A DNA stretch of 64,000 nucleotides, from assembly GCA_020466095.1 (NCBI GenBank), contig CM035808.1, positions 15,058,259-15,122,258 of the forward strand, in the 5' to 3' direction. A model generated the notes under the pieces. That model was not told the origin of the DNA and searched no databases. It saw only the letters and a program-made list of their open reading frames with translations. The translations under genes were made by a program, and so were the position numbers. Shown here one piece after another: positions 11,460 to 21,561 of the stretch. This DNA comes from Chlorops oryzae. Taxonomy: Eukaryota > Arthropoda > Insecta > Diptera > Chloropidae. The first letter of the stretch is position 1; every line of letters begins with the position of its first letter.

Positions 11460-11904
11460 TTGAATTTCCCGTTCGTCGCAAAGAAAGGTAGTGCAATATT
11501 TCTATATATAAAGGAACATGGTTCTTGGGGGAAAAAAATCCTCACAGTCCACACATGTGCGGAATGTGAAAAAACTCATATCAATACACTGAGAAAAAAA
11601 ATGTAATCTAACAGTTTTAAAATTTGGCACAACACTTTTTGAGTTTGAAATGATCTCAAAAGAGATAAGTATTTACAGCAAAAACGTTTTCACTTTTACT
11701 TCATTTGAAAATGAACTTTTTGAATAAAAATGTTGCCGTTTTTACCTTTATTAAATGTGAACTTGTTATATTTAATCTTGAGCGCTTTCTTTTCTTTAGG
11801 GGCGAGCTGAAGAGAGCCCCTTAACTTTAGAGCCTGAAATCCTCTATAGAGTTTTTTGCGTAGAAAAAAGAGTGTAGAGTGTAAAGAATATACCCTTTTT
11901 TGTG

Positions 11905-12165
11905 TACATTGAAGACCGTCTCTACGATTCTATAGCTCTACGTAGAACTGTCGTCGTCATATTTACGGTAGAGCTTTACTATGTGTTCCACGACTTTATA
12001 CGGTGCAAAAGAAATTTTCTCTACTGTAAATGTTCTCTACATAGAGAAAACATTCTTCTGCAGTGTAAACAGTCGTGGAGTACTTACATAGAAGAGCTCT
12101 GCTCTAATTATGTCGACGGCAGCTCTACGTTGAGCTTTACAATCGTAGAGATCTTCTTCAGTGTA
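11905..12165. mobile_element. MITE with a GTAGAG/CTCTAC word interior, 261 bp
   Basis: The left end TACATTGAAGACCGTCTCTA pairs with the reverse-complemented right end TACACTGAAGAAGATCTCTA, and both continue CGATTNTA-AGCTC. The interior is dominated by GTAGAG and its complement. The 92-codon frame over it is a shadow of the repeat. Just upstream (about 11586) TACACTGAGAAAAAAAATG may be the end of another member. Confidence 0.6.
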
Positions 12166-13091
12166 TGCAACATATCTTGATTCTATGTAAAAAAAAATCT
12201 ATAGTGGATTTATGGCTTAAAGGCATCTGAAATTCATCACGAATCTGAAATTACTATTTTTTCTATTTTTTGAATTTTTTTAGAACAAAGTCCGTCTAGA
12301 GAGGGAATTAGGAATTAGAGGGTTAAAATTCAAATATATTTTGTTTTTACCTATTTATAATAAGTAAATACTAATGAGTATATTTCAAATGTTTCTTTTG
12401 ATTCTCCCTGTTTTGGCATGCTGGAAACTCTAGATTTCTATTAATGTCCTATCCATCGACACCGTGTTTGCCAAATCGAAAGTCAGGGAGTTTTTTCGTT
12501 TATAAGTTTTACATAATATTGAATTTTATAGCCCCTAGATAGCTACGCTACTGCTTTTGATAAAGAAAAATGAAAATCGAATGTATTTTCTCGCAGTGTA
12601 ATAGAAGAAAAGCGACCACAAGTTTACGATCTATCCTTCTCACTTCTGACCTATATAGCCAAGATTATTTCAAAGGAAATTTGAGTTGGAAAACCCTCAC
12701 TAGACCCTCGCCAATCATCAAATGAGCAGGAATAATTTCACTTTTTTAGACTTAAACAATTGAAAGAATTAAAAAATAATTAATTCCATATCACTCAGAA
12801 AATCTGTTTTCGATCTAGTTCACAGAGAACAGTTCTTTCGAGAAATTTTTTTTAGTTTTCTTTTAGAATGGGGCCCCTAATCCCAAAAAACTTGAATATT
12901 CTTTCTAATGTTTTGTTTTGGGTGGTTCAAATTTTCATTGGCTTTCGGGATTTTATTTAGGCTCGCGGAATTATCTTTTTTTTTTTTTGTTTTTTTTAAA
13001 CAAATCAAAATTTTTAGGTTTTTTAAATTTAAACACTTTTTAAGGACTCGCGAGGATATATCTCTGGTTTAGATTCTAGATTCGTTCCCTT
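12166..13091. other. No gene recognised; upstream flank of the 13.1-kb gene
   Basis: AT-rich DNA with T-runs near 12978-13000. A likely splice acceptor or leader region of the gene at 13120 lies at its right edge. Confidence 0.5.
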
Positions 13092-13119
13092 CTTTTATTG
13101 CAGATCCATTCTAAGAAAA

Positions 13120-13302
13120 ATGTGCTGCGGATACCCAGGCTCCTGTGCTCCTAGTGGACAATTCTGTGGTCCTGCAGCTAACTGTTGCTGTGCTCCTTGT
13201 GGTTCTGGATGTGGCACTAACTGCGCTACTTGCTGCACACCCTCCTGTTGCGGTCCGTGCTACAATTATTGTGGTCCATGGGGCGGTTATTGCGGCTGGT
13301 AG
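13120..13302 (+). CDS. Small Met-Cys, Cys/Gly/Pro-rich Mst-like protein, 60 aa
   Basis: It opens MCCGYPGSCAPSGQFCGPAA and has CC/CxPC clusters through the middle (CCCAPCGSGCG, CCTPSCCGPCY). It ends in YCGW. Its composition and size match the Mst(3)CGP male-germline family, but the CGP tripeptide is less regular than in Mst84D. The ATG at 13120 follows AAGAAAA, a good fly start context. A pyrimidine-rich TTCTTTTATTGCAG ends at about 13103, seventeen bases before the start, and looks like the acceptor of an intron in the leader; I could not fix a donor. The AATAAA at 13467-13472 is a good polyadenylation signal. The role in sperm tail is inferred from the family. Confidence 0.8.
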   Translation: MCCGYPGSCAPSGQFCGPAANCCCAPCGSGCGTNCATCCTPSCCGPCYNYCGPWGGYCGW

Positions 13303-13509
13303 TGCTGCAAACATCGCGATTTTTATGTCTTCGCAAAATACCCGATAAGGCACGAAGCGGTCCATTGATGCAGTCAAATTGGTCTACGAGAATGCTTACA
13401 TATCGGAAATTAGAATCTAATTGCAATGATTGTAATTACTACACTATAACGGCCTAGACTCTGTGGAATAAAAATTTTGTCTTAAAAATGAATACTAGTC
13501 TTGTTGCAA

Positions 13510-14219
13510 TTCTACTTCCGGTCTTTACAAAGGAATAAAAATTCCTATACTTTACACTGTCAGATCTGTTCACTGACTTTAAGGGGGGTATTGACCGAAT
13601 AAATAATACGCATAGGGTATGTAGGACCCGGAAAGCTATTCTACAAATAACAAACGAAAAATTCGAATCTAAGCACCTTTGTTAGTCAAACTACAGAGTA
13701 AGGGTCTAATCCGAGCACGAATAAATGAATTTTCCATAACGCCCCTTATTCTAATCAAAGGAATGAATGTGATGCCCTTTGCTTAGTGAACTCCCAGGGA
13801 ATATTTTGATTCGGGCTTAGTTTCATTGTGTAAATCTCCCTTGAACGAGGCTCCCTTTATTCCGTTCTCAGAGGAAATCGATTTCTATGAAATTTTTTCC
13901 GAATTCAAAAACCAGATTTGCGCCACTGAGTTACCTCTAGAATGTACGATTCCTGATTTAAAAACGCCTTGACCAATACGAGTTCGGAACTGTCAATTTT
14001 GTACTGAATTTCGAAGCTTACATTTATATGAACAAACGCTGATTTTGGCATTTCCGAATTTAAAATTGTTACTATCGCCAGCACTGTGCTATTAAATACA
14101 CCTTGACCTTTTGCAGTATCGTAAATTCAAGAAAATTCTGTTCATGTCAATCGATTAACTAGTTTCTGCGTTAGTGGGAATGAGGGAAATATGCCAAGTC
14201 GGGGGAAAGTATAGTTTTT
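13510..14219. other. No gene recognised
   Basis: Intergenic sequence downstream of the 13.1-kb gene. I see no ORF, inverted repeat or tandem repeat of note. Confidence 0.5.
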
Positions 14220-15296
14220 CAGCCCGATTATGAATAGAAATTCCCCGGGAAATATTTCCTTCCCGTTCCCCTATTCTAAATGACAACTCCCCGGGAGTTT
14301 TTTCTCTTTTCCTTTTTCTCCAATTATAAACGACTTTCGAAGTTGGGAAATATTTCCCCGGGGAAAAAGGAGCTATTCTAAATGAGAATAAAATGGGAAA
14401 TAGTCATACAAATTTTCGGAATATTTTCTCCAAAAAAATTCAGGGGAGTTACGTTGAAAAATTCAAATTTTTGCACTTTTCGATGGAAAAATTAGCGCGA
14501 AACAGATATTTTAATGGTCAAGAACGTTGTTCTTCTGTGGTACTTTGGTTAAAAATGAGGAAACCCAAGTAAAGAAGCTTACATCGGCTAAGCCGATTGC
14601 ACACATACCTTTTCCTCAGCCTGAAATATGTTAAAACATTACCTTAACAAAAATTCCTGCCGTTTCCGTTGTTCTAGCTACACATTAGTGGTATTCAAGC
14701 AACAGTGCAAACGCAGTGTGCAATATTTGCACTTGTCAAATTGCGTACAAAAAAAGCAGTGCAAATATTGCACACTGCGATTTGCACTGTTGCTTGAATA
14801 CCACTATTATCTGTGCTTCGATTTAGCTTCACAAACTCGAAATTATATTTAAGTAAATTTTTTGCGAATGGTGGGCATGGTCAAATTTTAACCGTTAGGA
14901 CATTTTGTCTAGCAGCGAAACACTCAATTCAAAATAGTGAAAATAAAATTTTCGCGAATTTCGCGAATTGTGGTCATGGTCAAATATTAACCTTTCAATT
15001 CTTTCTTGGCGTTTGTCCTGGTTCAATTCAGCGTTTGCTGATTCTGCTGCCACATAAAAAGCAATGCTGAACATTTTTTTCAGTTCTGCCTTGTTCGTTT
15101 TAAGCTTTGCACTTTCTATTTTCTTAAAAATATTTTTATTTTTAACTGTCAAATTTATCAAAATTTAAGTTCGAAAATTCGAACTCCCATTCCCATAATT
15201 TGGTTTTCCCCGTCTATTTAAATTAGGAGAATTTTATTCTCGAGAAAAATTAATTCCCCGGGAGTTTGTTCCCCGGCAATATTCATAATCGGGCTG
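14220..15296. mobile_element. CAGCCCGATTATGAAT-ended element, about 1.08 kb
   Basis: Both ends are inverted: CAGCCCGATTATGAATAGA on the left and CAGCCCGATTATGAATATT reverse-complemented on the right. Each is followed inside by CCCCGGGA words. A second short element (14686-14806) is nested inside. Shorter, diverged relatives are at 20561-20767 and 43756-44076, with fragments near 19910-20000, 42350-42395 and 45770-45800. No transposase frame survives. Confidence 0.7.
14686..14806. mobile_element. Near-perfect hairpin MITE nested in the 14.2-15.3-kb element
   Basis: TAGTGGTATTCAAGCAACAG at the left matches the reverse complement of the right end, and pairing continues through GTGCAAATATTGCACACTG with few mismatches. 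Only about 20 bases in the middle are unpaired. The transcript would form a long hairpin. Target duplication is not clear. Confidence 0.75.
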
Positions 15297-15717
15297 TTTA
15301 TTTCCTTTTTTGTGGGTTAAAGGGTAGGATTAAATTATTCAATAATTCTCATTTCCGTAGAAGGGTTACCCAAATTTTCGGTGGGCTTTTGGCTTCGGGG
15401 AGCAGCCCGAAAGAATTTTTGATGTTCTAATGATTCTTCACACTTCCAGAACCCTGTCGGAGCCTGTAGAAAAATTTTTTTCCTTTTCGTCCTTTATTCG
15501 AAGTACTCAATTTAAACCAAAATTAAAATCGAAATTGGAAACCTAAATTTTCCCCGCCTTTAAGGGAGAAAATCGAAAAAAAAGGAACCCCCAAATTTAA
15601 TGGGCCGGAATTTTTTATGTTCGTTAAATTTGGTAATTTTATTAAAAAGGCGCTTAACAAAATTTTCGTTTCGGCAGCCCCTATCCCTGCATCACGTCGA
15701 TTTCCAGTTCACGAATG

Positions 15718-15849
15718 TCAGCGGCAACCGCCTCTGCAGCAACAGCAAGTGTGATTGGCGTAGCACACACCACAAGGTAGACCGCAGCAATTCTGTAGCA
15801 ACGCTGGGGTGTAGCATCCACCACATCCACATCCGCAAGGATAGCACAT
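15718..15849 (-). CDS. Small Met-Cys Mst-like protein, 43 aa
   Basis: Start ATG at 15849-15847, stop TGA at 15720-15718. It opens MCYPCGCGCGGCYTP and ends in a CCCCRGGCR tail. Fifteen of the 43 residues are Cys. It lies in a different frame from the longer reading frames that cover the same DNA; the Cys/Gly pattern shows this frame is the real one. A minus-strand AATAAA at 15638-15643 lies about 75 bases past the stop. A pyrimidine tract ending TTCAAATCTTCAG stands about 25 bases before the ATG and may be a leader-intron acceptor; no certain donor was found. Function is by family resemblance to Mst(3)CGP proteins. Confidence 0.75.
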   Translation of the reverse strand: MCYPCGCGCGGCYTPALLQNCCGLPCGVCYANHTCCCCRGGCR

Positions 15850-16891
15850 CTTTTTGTCCTTCTTGGATGGTCCTCTGAAGATTTGAAACAAAAAGACAAC
15901 AGCCTGGATGGGATCCTTTGGAGCAGAGTTGTAAAACTTGCTTATTTCTTAAGGATTTGGACTGAAAATTTCCGTAGAAACAGTTCAAGAGGCTGCCAAA
16001 CTGAAAGTGAATTTTTTTCAAGCGGTTGTAAAAATCAAATATCGGAAACGGAATTTCCGGAGATCACTGGATGATTTTAAAATATTATCAAACAAATACA
16101 GTGAGTAAATTCGAAATTTCTTCTGTGTGATGGCTACAGTTGGAATCCGTCACTGAGGAGAGGAAGAGGGCTCATTGGACGAATATAGGAACCATGTGCC
16201 AAGTCAGACGTAGAGAATATGGTTCCTTAACATCCATTCCATGGAATATAGAAAAAAAATAGAAGCAAAAATTGTTGCTCAAACTTGGAAAGCCTGCCTC
16301 CTTCGTATGCCTTTCTACGGGTACTCATTTAATTGTAGCGCAATTTCTTCGTCTGACGGAAGACCCGATTCTTCATCGTTATACCGGCCTGAGTGATCTT
16401 TTCGGTGACGGTCTTCATTTATATGTAGCAAGGTTAGACCAGTGCCCATAAAAATCGCCGATTTCAAGTATTTGCTTTCAAACCAAAACATTATAGACCA
16501 ACAGCAGAATAGCAGCTCAAATTTTGCGTTTTTTCAAATGAAATTACTTGAAAATTGTTGTGTCATATTTTTCTTCAATGCGTCCCAGTTTTCTCAGTAA
16601 TTCTTATAGGCCATGCGATTTTTGTAAGTTGAAGGTATGAAAAATTTATAGTTATGTGTTTGGTGGCTCCGAAAATGCCAAATACCAATTTTTGGTCGGG
16701 TTTCTTTTAAAGTGTGGCTATCTACGCAAAACCTTATCGATATATTAAATATTTTATAAATATTTTTGGAGACCCATCAATTACATGAAACCCCATCAAC
16801 AGAATCCCCGTTAATTATTTAGGTTGTGTAAAAACGAATCCAAAAATAGATAGATGGGATAACCCCATAGAAAACTTATATCTTCTTCCAA
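15850..16891. other. No gene recognised
   Basis: Upstream flank of the 15.8-kb gene followed by AT-rich DNA. No reading frame with recognisable motifs and no clear inverted repeat up to the element at 16892. Confidence 0.45.
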
Positions 16892-17079
16892 TAGGGTGTC
16901 CCGAAAACTTTTGTAAAAATTCAAACCGTCGATAGGTCAAGTCAAGAGAAACATTTATTGTTCAAACATTCAGACAACTCTCTTAGTGGTACCGTTTACG
17001 AGCTGTAGCGATTTGAACAAATTGTACTTTTGGATGCAAAATTGAGTGTTTTTTTGTTAAGTTTTCGGGACACCCTGTA
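16892..17079. mobile_element. MITE with GGGTGTCCCGAAAACTT ends
   Basis: The left end TAGGGTGTCCCGAAAACTT and the right end AAGTTTTCGGGACACCCTGTA are inverted copies with TA on the outside, which fits Tc1/mariner-like insertion. The interior word GGTACCGTTTACGAGCTGTAG is shared in reverse orientation with about 38640-38760, so that region holds a second, diverged copy. Confidence 0.65.
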
Positions 17080-17183
17080 TATGCACTAACAAAATATATT
17101 TTTCGTTTTGCCTTAAAACTAAGGCTGAGAACACCAGCTCAAACGAAACCGAAACCGAAACAAAACGTTTTCAAAACAACAGT

Positions 17184-17962
17184 ACATTGTGTCCTCTATC
17201 CTTAAAGCAATGGATCATGTGGTTGATAAAAGATGGCGGGGTAGAAGCATCTATGTCTTTAGTGAAAGTCAGGCTGCGCTACTGGCAATGCTTAACCCTG
17301 CTGTCTCGTCAAATCTAGTGAAACAGTGCAAAAATAGAGTTAATTACGTCAGTAAATTCAACTCTATGCAGCTCAGATGGGTGAGAGGACACGCTGGTGT
17401 TGAAGGCAACGAAAAAGCTGATAAGCTGGCCAGACTTGCGTCTGATACACCTTTTCTTGGTCCGGAACCAGTCATCGGAGTTGCTACTGCCAACATCAGG
17501 ACGGCTATTGCGGAATGGGTTTCCCTAACCTGTTCACCACAGCAATGGCAAAATGTTTCTACATGTAGTTTCTCTAAGCAAATGTTGCCATCTCTGTGTA
17601 GCAAATCTTCCAAATTTCTGTTGTCCCTATCTAGGGGAGACTGCAGACTTTTGGTTAATGCAATCACAGGGCATGGCGCTTTTGCAAAGCCCCTCAATGG
17701 TGACTGCCTGTGTTGCGGAGAGGAGGATGAGGAAACGGCCGAGCATTATTTGTTCGACTGTCCGGCATTCTCACGAAGCAGACTGATGGCATTCGTTACG
17801 TGTGACATATACGGAAAGAATGCTCTTTCCTCATCTTTCAGGAGTCATTCATAGAACTGAGAAGACCCTGTAAAGAACATGCCATCTTGGGTCAGTACAA
17901 TGGACAAATTGGATGTCTGAGTGCTGCCCTTGAAAATAGGCGTAATAAAAACATTGTGTCCT
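17184..17962 (+). mobile_element. 5'-truncated LINE insertion with 12-bp target duplication
   Basis: ACATTGTGTCCT occurs at 17184-17195 and again at 17951-17962, bracketing a retrotransposon 3' piece. The element body ends GGCGTAATAAAA, like the TAA-type 3' ends of I-clade LINEs, directly before the second copy. Inside is only the distal part of ORF2 (RNase H and the zinc-knuckle region). I read this as a truncated target-primed insertion. The 12-base match could be chance, but its position at the exact edges of the coding homology argues against that. Confidence 0.65.
17196..17854 (+). pseudogene. LINE ORF2 C-terminal fragment: RNase H plus zinc knuckle
   Basis: The frame lacks the upstream endonuclease and reverse transcriptase. 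It carries an RNase H half-domain: YVFSESQAALLA near residues 22-33 of the open frame and RGHAGVEGNEKADKLAR at 66-82. The usual catalytic Asp of the SDSQ motif is Glu here, while the Asp of EKADKLAR is kept. Downstream, Cys173, Cys176, His186 and Cys191 form the CCHC knuckle usual at the end of I- and Loa-like LINE proteins. The frame stops at 17854, but a neighbouring frame continues with plausible coding sequence to about 17950, so a one-base indel near 17830 broke it. Non-functional. Confidence 0.8.
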
Positions 17963-18418
17963 TAGTATGAAAGCGAACACATCAGATTAGTCAAAACGAA
18001 ACAAAAAAACTTCATCGGACATCTTTGAAAAAAAAAAAAAACGAAAAATTGGCACCTTGCTACTTATATGCCGTTGGTCAAGGTGTAAATGACCAAAAAA
18101 GCCTGCAATGCCTACTGTAAAGGGGCACTTCTACACATCTATGGAGCCCGCAACCTAAAAGAACCGTATTTCTTGATTCTATCTCTACCCAAACCCAAAG
18201 AAAGTGAGCAGTTTTGGTGCGGTTCTAAAGCACCAGTGACAATTTCAGATGTTTCACCAACCACAAAAGTTTCGCACCCCGTGCTAAAAATTAATGTAAC
18301 CAAATACCCAGTCAGTAATTTTTAGATTTTTTATTTTTTATTTTACGAATTTAGAGCAATCAGTTCCTCAAACCGATTACTTCGTATCCGGTGTTGACAA
18401 AAGCAGTTTAGATCCTCT
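17963..18418. other. No gene recognised
   Basis: Contains an A-run at about 18028-18042 and the 3' flank of the minus-strand gene at 18419-18568. The 78-codon frame at 18089 has no recognisable motif. Confidence 0.45.
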
Positions 18419-18568
18419 TTACCAGTTACTGAATCTACAGGAGCAAGGTCCAAGATTTGTATAATAGGCCCCGGAGCAATTTCCACCGCAGCATGGATGA
18501 CACGTTGGGGTGCAGCAACCACCACAGCCGCAACCGCAGCCCCAACTACCGCAAGGTCCACAACACAT
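18419..18568 (-). CDS. Small Met-Cys Mst-like protein, 49 aa
   Basis: Start ATG at 18568-18566, stop TAA at 18421-18419. It opens MCCGPCGSWGCGCGCGGCC, then CTPTCHPCCGGNC, and finishes in a less Cys-rich tail that ends SNW. It is divergently arranged with the gene at 19010, with 441 bases between the two start codons, so the pair may share a control region. Minus-strand AATAAA signals at 18330-18335 and 18337-18342 lie about 80 bases past the stop. CTCAATCTATAACAG directly before the ATG resembles a splice acceptor. Too short for usual gene finders. Sperm-tail role inferred from the family. Confidence 0.78.
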   Translation of the reverse strand: MCCGPCGSWGCGCGCGGCCTPTCHPCCGGNCSGAYYTNLGPCSCRFSNW

Positions 18569-19009
18569 TCTGTTATAGATTGAGAAGGTTAAAGAGTCAC
18601 CAGCAGAAGAGGACTATTTTTTCGAAAAAAAAAAAAAAAAAATTTAGAATTTAAAAATTAAATAAAAATTTACAAAAACGAGCGAATCGGAAGTCGACTT
18701 CTTCCAGCCGACTAGATTTTTTTTTTTTAAATCAATCATTTTCTTTCAATACCCCTTCGTAGTTTGCCATGGCAAATCAAACAAACTTTCAACCGAATCG
18801 ATCTGAAGGGGAACATTTGAAGAGATTAATAAAAAATTTAAAATTTATTTGTTTATGCGATCTTGAAAGCTAAATCAATATTTCCGATTTTGAACCTTTC
18901 TTGGAACCATCCCTCGTGTAATGTAAGCAGTATATAGTGGGTTATTCTAAATGGAAAAGGATTTCTGAAAGAGTTGCATTTCAGATTTTTCAACTAAAAT
19001 TCAGTCAGG
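18569..19009. promoter_or_regulatory. Shared upstream region of a divergent gene pair
   Basis: This 441-base spacer separates the start codons of two small Cys-rich genes that point away from each other. A TATA-like GTATATAGT at about 18930 could serve the plus-strand gene. Near 18990-19009 ATTCAGTCAGG leads into its ATG. A-rich and T-rich runs (18606-18625, 18718-18728) divide the spacer. Bidirectional control is an inference from layout only. Confidence 0.4.
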
Positions 19010-19210
19010 ATGTGCGGAGGATGCGGATGTGGCTGCTCCATACGCTGCTGTGGTCCTTGTGGTCCTGTGCCATGCGCCCCTTATATGCTTAAAAATTGCG
19101 GCCGAACTGGTTGCATTACCTGCTGTGGACCTTACGTTGCTTGCGGTGGACTTGGGCCGTGTGGATTCTGTATTGGCCCACTGTCTGGCGGTGCGTGCAG
19201 GGGCTGGTGA
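19010..19210 (+). CDS. Met-Cys Mst-like Cys/Gly/Pro-rich protein, 66 aa
   Basis: It opens MCGGCGCGCSIRCCGPCGP with two CGPC units, has a middle section with Tyr, Met and Leu (PYMLKNCGRTGC), then CCGPYVACGGLGPCGFC. It ends GACRGW. The CGPCGP block and size fit Mst(3)CGP proteins. It starts at the ATG following GTCAGG. It is divergent from the 18.4-kb gene. No canonical AATAAA was found close to the stop; ATAAAA/TATAAAAA words at about 19245 and 19283 may serve. Two ~180-base imperfect repeats follow (19215-19580), the first of which starts right after the stop codon. Confidence 0.8.
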   Translation: MCGGCGCGCSIRCCGPCGPVPCAPYMLKNCGRTGCITCCGPYVACGGLGPCGFCIGPLSGGACRGW

Positions 19211-19214
19211 ACCC

Positions 19215-19580
19215 GATGACCAACCATAAATTTCATTCCATTTCATAAAATTGCAATCTCATGATGGAGCTTCAAGATCGTATATAAAAATTTATTTTAT
19301 ACATATGCATTGGCTTTTAATTTTCGTGCGTTAGGATGGAAGAATTTCGGGAAGATGATAGGAAGGCGCAAGATCTTAGATGGGCTTGGTGTAACGATAC
19401 CAACCATAAATTTATGTCATTCAAATATAAAAATCTATGGGATTTAGTGGTATATACAATTTCCATTTCTATAATATTTTGGCTTGTATAATATATCAAT
19501 GCTTTAGGATGTGAGAATTGGGAAGTGAAAATGGCAGCATCTTATATGCTTGGTAGTAGAACAAAGTCGAGAAATTGTCA
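19215..19580 (+). repeat. Two diverged ~185-bp tandem units after the 19.0-kb gene
   Basis: ACCAACCATAAATTT occurs at about 19219 and again at about 19398. Each is followed in the same order by ATATAAAAAT, a TTTTGGCTT/ATTGGCTTTT phrase, TTAGGATG-GAA/TTAGGATGTGAGAA and 'AAGATCTTAGATG/GCATCTTATATG'. Since unit 1 includes the 3' flank of the gene, this may be the trace of a tandem gene duplication whose second coding part was lost. Confidence 0.5.
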
Positions 19581-19654
19581 AGGGATTTAAGTGCTACTCA
19601 AATATGAAAAATGGCATTTGATGTGTCTATAGAGCGCATTAGAAATTTTGATCT

Positions 19655-19915
19655 GCGGGATGTGCTCATTGGCTAGAAACGTTGCAAAATCTAAAAGAAT
19701 CTGCCCGGAGTAATGCAAAAGGACTTAATTTTTGTCCTCATGAGATATCGGTTCGGTGGAAGCTCTTGGTTTTCCTTCGAAAGTTAATGCAACCACAGCT
19801 TAAAGCTTTCAGCTATTGAAGTCGAGGCACTACAATTTCCTTCCTTTGTTCCCAGGAATTCCTCATGATTCATGAATTTGTGGAGCTCCTATACAGCTCT
19901 TCAAAATGATAGTTC
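19655..19915 (+). repeat. Dispersed repeat also present inverted at 44077-44345
   Basis: The region around GAATTCCTCATGATTCATGA, TTTGTGGAGCTCCTATACAG and the internal ACCGATATC/GATATCGGTTCGG words match the reverse complement of 44077-44345 over about 250 bases with scattered differences. In both places it adjoins TACAGCTCT...CCCCGGTA sequence of the CAGCCCGATT family. Confidence 0.6.
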
Positions 19916-20480
19916 CCCGGTACAAAAAGGTACAGCTCTATTCAAAATGACTATTCCCCGGTAATTTTTGCCCACAAATTTTTCTCCGCGGGAAAAGGAA
20001 GTCTTTTCTTAAAATTGTTGGAAATTCTTACACCCTTTCCATTTCTTTCCCAGTGTGCTTAGAATAGGACAATTATTTCAAACCTGCAGGTAAAGATTCT
20101 CCAAGAGTAATTAGAATCAGAGGGGGTCATTCGGTATCGCGTTTCGAATCGCAAATTGCGCAAATTCGTGCATTCAGTACTCTGTAATGCGATTTTCGCA
20201 TTTAAATTTTTCCCTTCACGTTTTCGCATTTTAAGCACTGAAACGCGCACCCTTTAGGCAGCTCAATTTGAAATTCTCTCCGATTTGGCCAAGGGGGAGC
20301 AGTGGATAAAAATCTTTAGATAAGAATATCAGAGGATCTAATTGCTTCTGCTCCACTTGCTTCTGATGTAGTTGGAAAAATTTTGAAATGTTTGATATTC
20401 TTTGATACGTTTTGAAGGTTTCTCATTTCATTTTCGTTTCATAATGATAATTTCATTTATTATATAATTAGTTGAAGGTT

Positions 20481-20560
20481 TGGGCAGACTACAAAAGCCA
20501 TTTAAAGGCAAGATAACGAATAGGATTCCCGACTCCGGAGGTGGACGACCGCAACACTAA
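20481..20560 (+). pseudogene. Second Myb/SANT-like fragment (frameshifted)
   Basis: One frame reads VWADYKSHLKAR and the next ITNRIPDSGGGRPQH then a stop. It matches the 6.1-6.29-kb fragment in residues and order, including the need for a frameshift between the two blocks. The right end is cut by the MITE beginning at 20561. A transposon-derived DNA-binding domain is inferred. Confidence 0.5.
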
Positions 20561-20767
20561 CAGCCCGATTCTAAATATGTAATCCCTGGGAGTTTTTCCG
20601 TGCATATTTGAAAAAAAAAAAAATCTGCCTTTCTAAGCACGTTGGGGAAACGAATACTAAGGAACCAAGTGTTATGAACATTTTTATTGACGCTTAGAAA
20701 CCTTTTTTTCTGCGGAGAAAAATTTCTGGGGAAAAACTCCCGGGGAATATTCATTTAGAATAGGGCT
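20561..20767. mobile_element. Short CAGCCCGATT-family MITE, about 207 bp
   Basis: Left end CAGCCCGATTCTAAATATG and right end (reverse-complemented) TAGCCCTATTCTAAATGAA, each followed by CCC(C/T)GGGAG-TTTTTCC words. It is a compact relative of the 14.2-15.3-kb element. Confidence 0.7.
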
Positions 20768-21007
20768 ATAGCCTGACTCGGAAGAAAAGGATCTAGTCGA
20801 TTGCTCTCAAAGCACAAGCGATATCCAAAGTTTTGTAGTGGGTGACTTCTGCTATGTTTTGCAAGACCCATAATTGAAATTGGCAAAGAAAATGTTGAAG
20901 TTCATAACATTCACTTGCAAAAGGATAAAAACAAATACTGGTTTGCTTTTCATTCACTCAAGGTTTTTACTTCCTGGAGAAGCAAGTTTTTTCTTGCTCT
21001 AAAACAT

Positions 21008-21138
21008 AAGTGGCACTCATGCAGCTTCGCAAATGCCTTCGCAACTTTTCCCATCGGAAATTTTCATATAAATTTTAACAGTTGTGTGACAAATTTGTCT
21101 TTCTTCCCACAATTTGCGAAGCTGCACGAGTCCCACTA
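21008..21138. mobile_element. Second copy of the short TAGTGG MITE
   Basis: AGTGGCACTCATGCAGCTTC at the left and AGTGGGACTCGTGCAGCTTC (reverse-complemented) at the right. The interior matches the reverse complement of 11331-11459, for example TGCCTTCGCAACTTTTCCCA. Confidence 0.75.
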
Positions 21139-21561
21139 TTATTTTAAGAACAACTTTTCTTACGGGGCGGCAAATTCTAACAGCTTACACTAGATAAAAT
21201 GCAAATGCGAAAAACAGGCTGCAGTCTGAGGCGGCAAAATCGCAACTACCTAGGGCGGAAAATTATCTTGATCCGCCCCAACGTATTGCAATACCATATT
21301 GGCAATGAGAATGACTGCCTCAGTGCGTCCTTCTGTCTTCTCGCATGTAGAAAATTTCAAATTTCTATAACCATGGGCAACCCTAATTTTTACACCGAAA
21401 TGAGAGTATCGCAAAGCTTCCATTCCAAAAGAACTTCTCCTGGAGTTTGAAAAAAAAAATTTTTTTCTTTAAGCTGCAAACGTTTGATTTTATTGCCAAA
21501 AGTATTTTGATGGTTGTTATTCAAAGCACAAATTTTTCAAAGACTAAAATTTCCTGTCTGC

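Noticed and set aside
15692..16021. 109-codon minus-strand frame
   Set aside because: Out of frame with the Met-Cys protein at 15718-15849; its content is non-descript and Trp/Met-rich in the overlap.
17344..17697. 117-codon minus-strand frame
   Set aside because: Antisense shadow of the LINE RNase H fragment.
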